Positions 59,636 through 64,000 of a DNA stretch of 64,000 bases are shown here, one piece after another. Source of the DNA: Geomonas sp. Red32 (GTDB lineage Bacteria; Desulfobacterota; Desulfuromonadia; Geobacterales; Geobacteraceae). Made by a program: the position numbers and the translations under genes. The stretch spans positions 36,742 to 100,741 of the forward strand of contig NZ_JAKLOY010000013.1 of NCBI RefSeq assembly GCF_023652955.1. The letters are read 5' to 3'. Below the pieces are notes generated by a model, which was not told the DNA's origin, searched no databases, and worked only from the letters and a program-made list of their open reading frames with translations. The stretch's first letter is position 1; every line of letters starts with the position of its first letter.

Positions 59636-60697
59636 ATGCCACGTACCCAGTTCTTTGACTCATTGAAAAGGAATCTCGATTTAATAGACCCTAAATTCGA
59701 TAATGAGGCCTTAAGGCATGATTTGATCATACATCCCATCCTCACCTCTCCTGATGGTCTGGGATGGTACAACCCTGAAGTTATTCCACAACTTAATACT
59801 GCAATATATAAAGAATTAAAAGAATCATATGTGTGGAAAGGAGCTCAACCAGTAAGGAGAAGGCCAGATCTAGTTATCGTTCCTTTAGGAATGAACAACC
59901 CAGTCGCTATTGTAGAAGAAAAAAAGCGTCAAATCGACATAAGCGCATTGAAAAGGCACGTAGGTCAGGTGACTGAATACCAATGCCTGCACAATGCGGT
60001 TTGGGGGCTTCTCTCTGATGGTGAAAAATGGGTTCTTAAGAAAAATAATCAAATTTTTCATACCTTTGCTAACTTAACTGAACTTGAAAAGAATTTTGAT
60101 GACTTCAAAAATTGCATAGGTAGAGTCGCAATAATGTCTCGGTTAGTTGAGTATAATACATCGGATCTAGTCATTGTTGCTCCAGCAAGACAAGATATAT
60201 TTTTATGTAGTCTGGACATTTACTCATGTTCATCCATGTCCCTATCTACTTTTTTCTCAAACTCACCTGCTGCTGCAACTGACTTAATGATATTTTTGGG
60301 TAAAGCTAATGAAGACATCGCAGCTCATGGATTGGATACTTTGAAAGTAATAGATTGCGAGCAGTTATGGAAATACCTAATGTTACACACGATAGCCTTA
60401 CCTATAAGAAAAGTAGCCCTTTACAAGGCAGGCCTAGAATTGGATAAACTGTTCAAAACCACATCATTTCGCGATCCCGAAATTTATGTGGACGAATGGC
60501 GAAAATTTCAGCACGACATGTCAGTTTTGTCAAAGCAGATTAGGTCCGGCGCGGTTTCTGCTGATGACATAATTGATGTTGCACTTAAGCATGATACTGT
60601 AGTGGTAGCTGACGACTTGCCGGAAAATATCAGGACAAAAATTAAAAACCACGCTTTATTTGGTAATCTTCCCAACAGCATAAAAACACAGTTTTGA
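59636..60697 (+). CDS. HsdR-N-type restriction nuclease-like protein
   Basis: The 353-residue AT-rich gene resembles the N-terminal nuclease domain of type I restriction R subunits. A helix EALRHDLIIHPIL is followed by PDLVIV with Asp78, and EEKK with Glu94 and Lys96 completes a PD-(D/E)xK active site, with QVTEYQ after it. The second half is unfamiliar. The helicase and the M/S subunits are absent. It is a cargo gene beside attR, and a defence or nuclease role is inferred. GGGAGGT lies just before the ATG. Confidence 0.72.
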   Translation: MPRTQFFDSLKRNLDLIDPKFDNEALRHDLIIHPILTSPDGLGWYNPEVIPQLNTAIYKELKESYVWKGAQPVRRRPDLVIVPLGMNNPVAIVEEKKRQIDISALKRHVGQVTEYQCLHNAVWGLLSDGEKWVLKKNNQIFHTFANLTELEKNFDDFKNCIGRVAIMSRLVEYNTSDLVIVAPARQDIFLCSLDIYSCSSMSLSTFFSNSPAAATDLMIFLGKANEDIAAHGLDTLKVIDCEQLWKYLMLHTIALPIRKVALYKAGLELDKLFKTTSFRDPEIYVDEWRKFQHDMSVLSKQIRSGAVSADDIIDVALKHDTVVVADDLPENIRTKIKNHALFGNLPNSIKTQF

Positions 60698-60862
60698 GGC
60701 GAAGATACGGCAAACACGGTTAAGCTGATGGTCACTTCTGATTAAAAGGCCCCCTGCTAACACCCACGTACCATCCTTATGTGGCACCCGGATGAATTAT
60801 CACAAGATGTTGTTATCTTAGGTGGACAGGACGTAGCAGCTGATGCAGGTTGCGCGAGTGGT

Positions 60863-60882
60863 TGACGCAGATATTGACGCAG
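60863..60882. repeat. Right copy of 20-bp arm-type repeat
   Basis: TGACGCAGATATTGACGCAG is identical to 49469-49488 and in the same orientation. It lies 107 bases inside attR. Diverged TGATGCAGG units follow nearby. Confidence 0.65.
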
Positions 60883-60989
60883 ATTGAAGTGTAGGATAAG
60901 GTGAAAATCTAATGGCCTAGATGATGTAAGTGGTTGATAGCATGAGGATATGTAATGCAGGTGTCGATGCATTAGAGGGTATCTTCGCC

Positions 60990-61040
60990 TTTTGATTCCG
61001 GCATTCCCAGGTTCGAATCCTGGTACCCCAGCCACTAATA
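60990..61040 (+). repeat. attR, right 51-bp direct repeat
   Basis: A partial copy of tRNA-Gln (from the anticodon loop to past CCA) that lacks the 5' half, so it is not a functional tRNA. It defines the right end of the element. Confidence 0.93.
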
Positions 61041-61042
61041 GA

Positions 61043-61076
61043 AAAGGGTCAGCTCAAAAAGCTGGCCCTTTTTGCA
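61043..61076 (+). terminator. Original host terminator of tRNA-Gln
   Basis: AAGGGTCAGCT and AGCTGGCCCTT pair around CAAAA and precede TTTT. It now lies behind attR and would terminate the tRNA if the element excises. Confidence 0.85.
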
Positions 61077-61288
61077 TTTGAGCCGGTGGAAGGGGCTGGC
61101 ACCTACGGTGCCTGTCCCCTTCGCGAAACTCCTATCCAATCCCCTCAACAATAAACGGGCCTGTCGTTGCTCTCCTGGATACGGCTGCTCCCGCCTTACA
61201 AGTTTGCAAGCTTGACCCGAATGCTTTTCCTAACCGCTTTCTGGTCCGGGGGCATCCTGATCGGGTCATGAAGAGGCATCGGCAACTA
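61077..61288. other. Intergenic stretch
   Basis: The 212 bases between the host terminator and the response regulator stop hold no recognisable gene, promoter or repeat. Confidence 0.5.
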
Positions 61289-61996
61289 TCAACGAAGGCG
61301 GTAGCCGAATCCGGGTTCGGTTAGGATATGCCTGGGGTGGGAAGGGTCGCCTTCCAGTTTCTGCCTCAGGTTGCAGATGTTGACCCGTAGTAAGTGGCGG
61401 GTTCCCGCCCTGTCCCTCCATTTCACCCCCAGAATCTCCCGTTGGGAAACCGCCTTTCCCGCGTGGACCACCAGGTAGCGGAGGATCTCGAACTCGGTTG
61501 GGGTAAGACTGACCTCGCGGTTGCCGACCGCCACCCTCCGCTGCCAGAGATCCACCCTTAGATCCGCGCTCATGAAAACCGGGCTTGTTTCTGACTTCCT
61601 GTTCCGCCTCAGGAGCGCGTCTACCTGCGCTCTCAGCTCGTTGTCGCCGAACGGCTTAGCGAGGTAGGCGTCGGCTCCCGCCTCGAACGCTGCCACCCTG
61701 TCTCGCTCCCTGTTCTGCTCGGAGACCACCATGAGCGATACCTCCGACCGCCCCCTGATCTGCCGGATCACTTCCAAACCGTCCAAGTCGGGGAGTTCTA
61801 CGTCGAGCAGGATTGCGTCCGGTTGTACTACCGCTGCGGCCGCCAGCCCTTCCCTGCCGGTCGCGGCCATGCTGAGGTTGAAACGTGAACCGAGGATATG
61901 CTGAACGAGGCGGCGGATGGCGGGGTCGCCGTCCACCACCAGCAGCTGTTTTCTCTCTACGGTGGCAGGTGCCGATTTACTCTTCATGTGGGCCAT
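61289..61996 (-). CDS. OmpR-family response regulator, KdpE-like
   Basis: The 235-residue regulator has a receiver domain (LLVVDGDP, phosphoacceptor in LLDVELPDL, KP in LAKPF) and a winged helix-turn-helix with SLTPTEFEILRYLVVHAGKAV. The end, HLLRVNICNLRQKLEGDPSH then PRHILTEPGFGYRLR, closely follows KdpE. KdpE activates the potassium uptake operon kdpFABC. The gene lies 1.8 kb from kdpA, pointing away from it. The KdpD kinase is not in the window, but a Ser/Thr kinase lies between. Confidence 0.85.
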   Translation of the reverse strand: MAHMKSKSAPATVERKQLLVVDGDPAIRRLVQHILGSRFNLSMAATGREGLAAAAVVQPDAILLDVELPDLDGLEVIRQIRGRSEVSLMVVSEQNRERDRVAAFEAGADAYLAKPFGDNELRAQVDALLRRNRKSETSPVFMSADLRVDLWQRRVAVGNREVSLTPTEFEILRYLVVHAGKAVSQREILGVKWRDRAGTRHLLRVNICNLRQKLEGDPSHPRHILTEPGFGYRLR

Positions 61997-62061
61997 TTCT
62001 AACCTCTAAGGGGATTCCAGGTTGATGCTGAGACAGCATTACCTCTTTGACAGGGGTGCTT

Positions 62062-63255
62062 TCAAGGGCCCCGCTTTATGATCAGCAGGATCACCTTGAC
62101 GAATATGAAGAGCACTGCCGAGAGGAGCAAGGCGAGCAGGATGCCGCTCTTCAGGTAGCGCTTCCAGAGCCGGGGCGCCTGCAGCCTTTGGCAACGCCCG
62201 GTCACCTCCACCCGCTCCGGATGATCCAGTTCTTCCTTCATCGCCGCCGCGGAAGGGTAGCGCCCTTCGGGGAGACGTTCCATCGCGTGCAGGATAATCT
62301 CCTCTACTTGGGACGAAATGTTTCCGTCGCAGCCGGACGGGGCGGCCGGATCGCCGGTGACCCGTGCATTCATGGCTGCAAATACGTCCTCAGCACCTTC
62401 CAGAAAGGGGATCTTCCCGGTCACCATCTGGTAGAGAATGACCCCCAGCGTGTAGATATCGGTCCTTTCGTCGCCGCGTTTCCCTAAGACCTGCTCGGGG
62501 GCCATGTACTCCGGGGTTCCCAAGGCAGGGGTGAATCCGGCGAAGGTGTGACGCCTGCCGATCGACTTGGCGATGCCGAAGTCGAGGATCCTGATGCTCC
62601 CGTCGTCGCAGATCATCACGTTCTGCGGCTTGAGATCCCGGTGGATCACCCTGCGCTGGTGCATGTGGGCGATGCCGTCGCAGATGCGGCTCGCCAAGCT
62701 CAGCGCCTCCCCTTCGTGAAGCGGCCCGGACTCTTTCAAAAGGTGCGAAAGGGGGCGCCCTCGCAGGAACTCGGTCACCAGGTAGGGACGGCTACGCTTC
62801 TCAACCGGGATGAACTTCAGAATGGAAGGGTGATCGAGCCGCTCTCCGATTTCACCTTCTCTGGCGAAGCGCGAGAAGAAGCCGGGATCGCTTTCGTACT
62901 GCAGGTGGGGGACCTTGACCGCCACCTGGGCGCCCGAGGCGCGGTCGATGGCCCTGAAAACGGAGGCCATGCCGCTTTGGCCGACACACTCTTCGATCAT
63001 GAAACGGTCGTCCAGAAGCTTTCCAGGGTGGAGGTCGTACCCTGATGCGTAGATCGCGCCCGGGGAGCCGGAGGGGGGTACCCAGCAGTTCTCCTTCACG
63101 TTGAAAACCGGAACCGCGCCCCCTCTGTGTGGAGGGGGCGCGACTGCCGTCGCCCCGGCAGGGCACGTTGCCGGGCCGTCGCTGAAGAATGGCTCGTCGC
63201 TCCAGTCCTCTCCCTGGAAGATTCCGGTCTCGACGTCGTAAAGATAGATCTTCAT
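62062..63255 (-). CDS. Ser/Thr protein kinase with C-terminal membrane anchor
   Basis: The 397-residue protein has a 60-residue N-terminal domain (MKIYLYDVETGIFQGEDWSD, tail-fibre-assembly-like), then a Hanks-type kinase domain (VGQSGMASVFRA, AVKV, IHRDLKPQNVM, ILDFGIAKS, GTPEYMAPEQV). One C-terminal transmembrane helix (GILLALLLSAVLFIFV) ends the protein. HRD, DFG and APE are intact. It probably faces the cytoplasm with its tail in the membrane. The ATG at MKIYLYDV has GGAG upstream and is chosen over a start 31 codons earlier. Located between the KdpE-like gene and kdpA, it may tie phosphorylation to potassium or other stress. Confidence 0.88.
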   Translation of the reverse strand: MKIYLYDVETGIFQGEDWSDEPFFSDGPATCPAGATAVAPPPHRGGAVPVFNVKENCWVPPSGSPGAIYASGYDLHPGKLLDDRFMIEECVGQSGMASVFRAIDRASGAQVAVKVPHLQYESDPGFFSRFAREGEIGERLDHPSILKFIPVEKRSRPYLVTEFLRGRPLSHLLKESGPLHEGEALSLASRICDGIAHMHQRRVIHRDLKPQNVMICDDGSIRILDFGIAKSIGRRHTFAGFTPALGTPEYMAPEQVLGKRGDERTDIYTLGVILYQMVTGKIPFLEGAEDVFAAMNARVTGDPAAPSGCDGNISSQVEEIILHAMERLPEGRYPSAAAMKEELDHPERVEVTGRCQRLQAPRLWKRYLKSGILLALLLSAVLFIFVKVILLIIKRGP

Positions 63256-63815
63256 AAGATCTCCTTCCCAAGGGAAAATCCCAGTAATCGGCAGCAACTT
63301 AGCCGGTCCCTTCTCATCAGATCCACCCCCAATAACACCCTTTTCCACACGCTTAGGTCTTTTAGGCTACCGTACCCGGATCACCCTTAAGGGAGTATTA
63401 AAATTGGCCATCCCGGCGTTAAGAAATCATTAAAGGCTCGAGGGCTCTCATCGTGTTCCTTCCCCCGAGGGCGCTGATAATGGCTTTAATGTTTTCTTCA
63501 CGAGGGACGGACATCTTTTCACACCGTCTTAATGGCGAAAGGGCTACAGTCCCGCTTCGGTATCGACGGACGGCGCGACGGTCGCGGCTGTCATGATCGA
63601 TGCGTGACCTGCCACTATGAGGAGGGAAAACTTTAATGGTTCCTTAACGCGATAGCCGGTTGTTTTGACACAACCTTTAGACGAAGGACGGTAACCTTAC
63701 TATCGTGAGGGAGTTCGCACCCGCCCTGGACAATTAAACTGAAACGGATCCCTATCCGTTGTCACAAGCGGCAGATGTTTCCTGGAGGAGGTCTCTCTTA
63801 ACGGAGAAAAACACT
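63256..63815. other. Divergent regulatory region upstream of kdpA
   Basis: About 560 bases with AT-rich TTAA-containing tracts (GGCGTTAAGAAATCATTAA near 63415 and GGTTCCTTAACG near 63640) that could be sites for the nearby KdpE-like regulator. A TTGACACA box near 63665 could be a -35. I see no c-di-AMP (ydaO) riboswitch consensus. No gene is evident. Confidence 0.45.
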
Positions 63816-64000
63816 ATGAACAGGTACGAATGGATTGAAACGGTTGTCTTCTTCGCGGTCCTGCTGGCTGCTGTCAAGCCGGTTGGAGGTTACATGGCGA
63901 AGGTGTTCCAGGGGGAAAAGACGCTCCTTTCGCCGGTGCTGGTTCCCATTGAGAATATGATCTACAAGGTCTGCGGGACCAGCAAGGAAGAGGAGACGGG
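63816..64000 (+). CDS. kdpA: Potassium-transporting ATPase subunit KdpA (cut by window edge)
   Basis: The first 61 codons ([20 protein letters not shown] then [20 protein letters not shown]) match the KdpA N-terminus: one hydrophobic helix, then KPxGxYMAxVFxGExTxLSPVL. KdpA is the K+-selective pore of the KdpFABC P-type ATPase in the inner membrane. GGAGAAAA lies before the ATG. No kdpF start is seen upstream. Confidence 0.93.
   Translation, partial: MNRYEWIETVVFFAVLLAAVKPVGGYMAKVFQGEKTLLSPVLVPIENMIYKVCGTSKEEET

Larger units (their letters stand above)
49377..61040. mobile_element. Integrative element of about 11.6 kb in tRNA-Gln
   Basis: A perfect 51-bp direct repeat brackets the region, and the left copy is the 3' part of the intact tRNA-Gln. 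Inside are a tyrosine recombinase, a ParB-like protein, a polymerase-like protein, several small ORFs and three AT-rich cargo genes. GC is visibly lower than in the flanks. The recombinase and ParB, with no conjugation, relaxase, capsid or portal gene recognised, suggest an integrative element that replicates with its own polymerase and is mobilised by others, or a phage satellite. The element type is not one I can name. Confidence 0.88.

Noticed and set aside
60757..61035. 92-codon reverse-strand ORF starting MAGVPGFEPGNAGIK
   Set aside because: It reads the complementary strand of the partial tRNA copy in attR, a classic spurious translation, and has no ribosome binding site.
63256..63815. 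c-di-AMP (ydaO) riboswitch ahead of kdpA
   Set aside because: Such riboswitches control kdp in some bacteria, but I could not find the conserved ydaO core here.

Overview
The window looks like about 64 kb of chromosome from a GC-rich Geobacter-type bacterium (Geobacterales; Geobacter, Geomonas or Citrifermentans). The grounds are the gene complement, the density of c-di-GMP and two-component proteins, the GEMM-type riboswitch, and two families of C-rich palindromic intergenic repeats that I associate with these genomes. This placement is by recognition, not by a database search.

Positions 1-49 kb are ordinary GC-rich chromosome. The left edge holds the start of a probable starch or glycogen-active protein beside a tandem CBM21 protein. 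Next come a GGDEF-EAL protein, a PPi-type phosphofructokinase, an rtcA-transporter pair, a Nudix hydrolase, a TRIC-like channel, hflX and fabI, followed by small redox, regulatory and metal-binding genes, a Cys-tRNA deacylase and a sirtuin. A dusB-ntrB-ntrC nitrogen-control cluster follows. A long reverse-strand run covers a tentative second enoyl-ACP reductase, dnaB, recO, a dihydrofolate reductase fused to a TPR-like domain, mutS2, cardiolipin synthase, a NifU-C protein, fumC, a HAD phosphatase, a MidA-type methyltransferase, a WYL regulator and an RNA helicase; trmB follows on the forward strand. At 37.5-42.2 kb a c-di-GMP riboswitch with a terminator precedes an HDOD-GAF-histidine kinase gene and then a REC-PAS-GGDEF-EAL gene. 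Together they could form a second-messenger feedback loop. A large NAD-type glutamate dehydrogenase, truD, a DUF294-like gene and ispE end this part.

Positions 49.4-61.0 kb are an integrated element of about 11.6 kb. It lies in a tRNA-Gln gene between perfect 51-bp direct repeats of the tRNA 3' end. It has lower GC and encodes a tyrosine recombinase, a ParB-like protein without ParA, several small proteins, and a 570-residue protein with an N-terminal replication-initiator-like region and a family-A-polymerase-like palm (motifs A and C). Three AT-rich genes look like cargo: a HEPN-like protein, a protein with a GHKL ATPase between two STAS-like domains, and an orphan HsdR-N-like nuclease. Both ends carry the same 20-bp repeat, and a 108-nt segment can fold so that it masks a strong Shine-Dalgarno sequence. 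I infer an integrative element that carries its own replicase. It is the most novel item in the window.

From 61.1 kb to the end the chromosome resumes with a KdpE-like response regulator and a membrane-anchored Ser/Thr kinase on the reverse strand. These diverge from kdpA, which is cut by the right edge.
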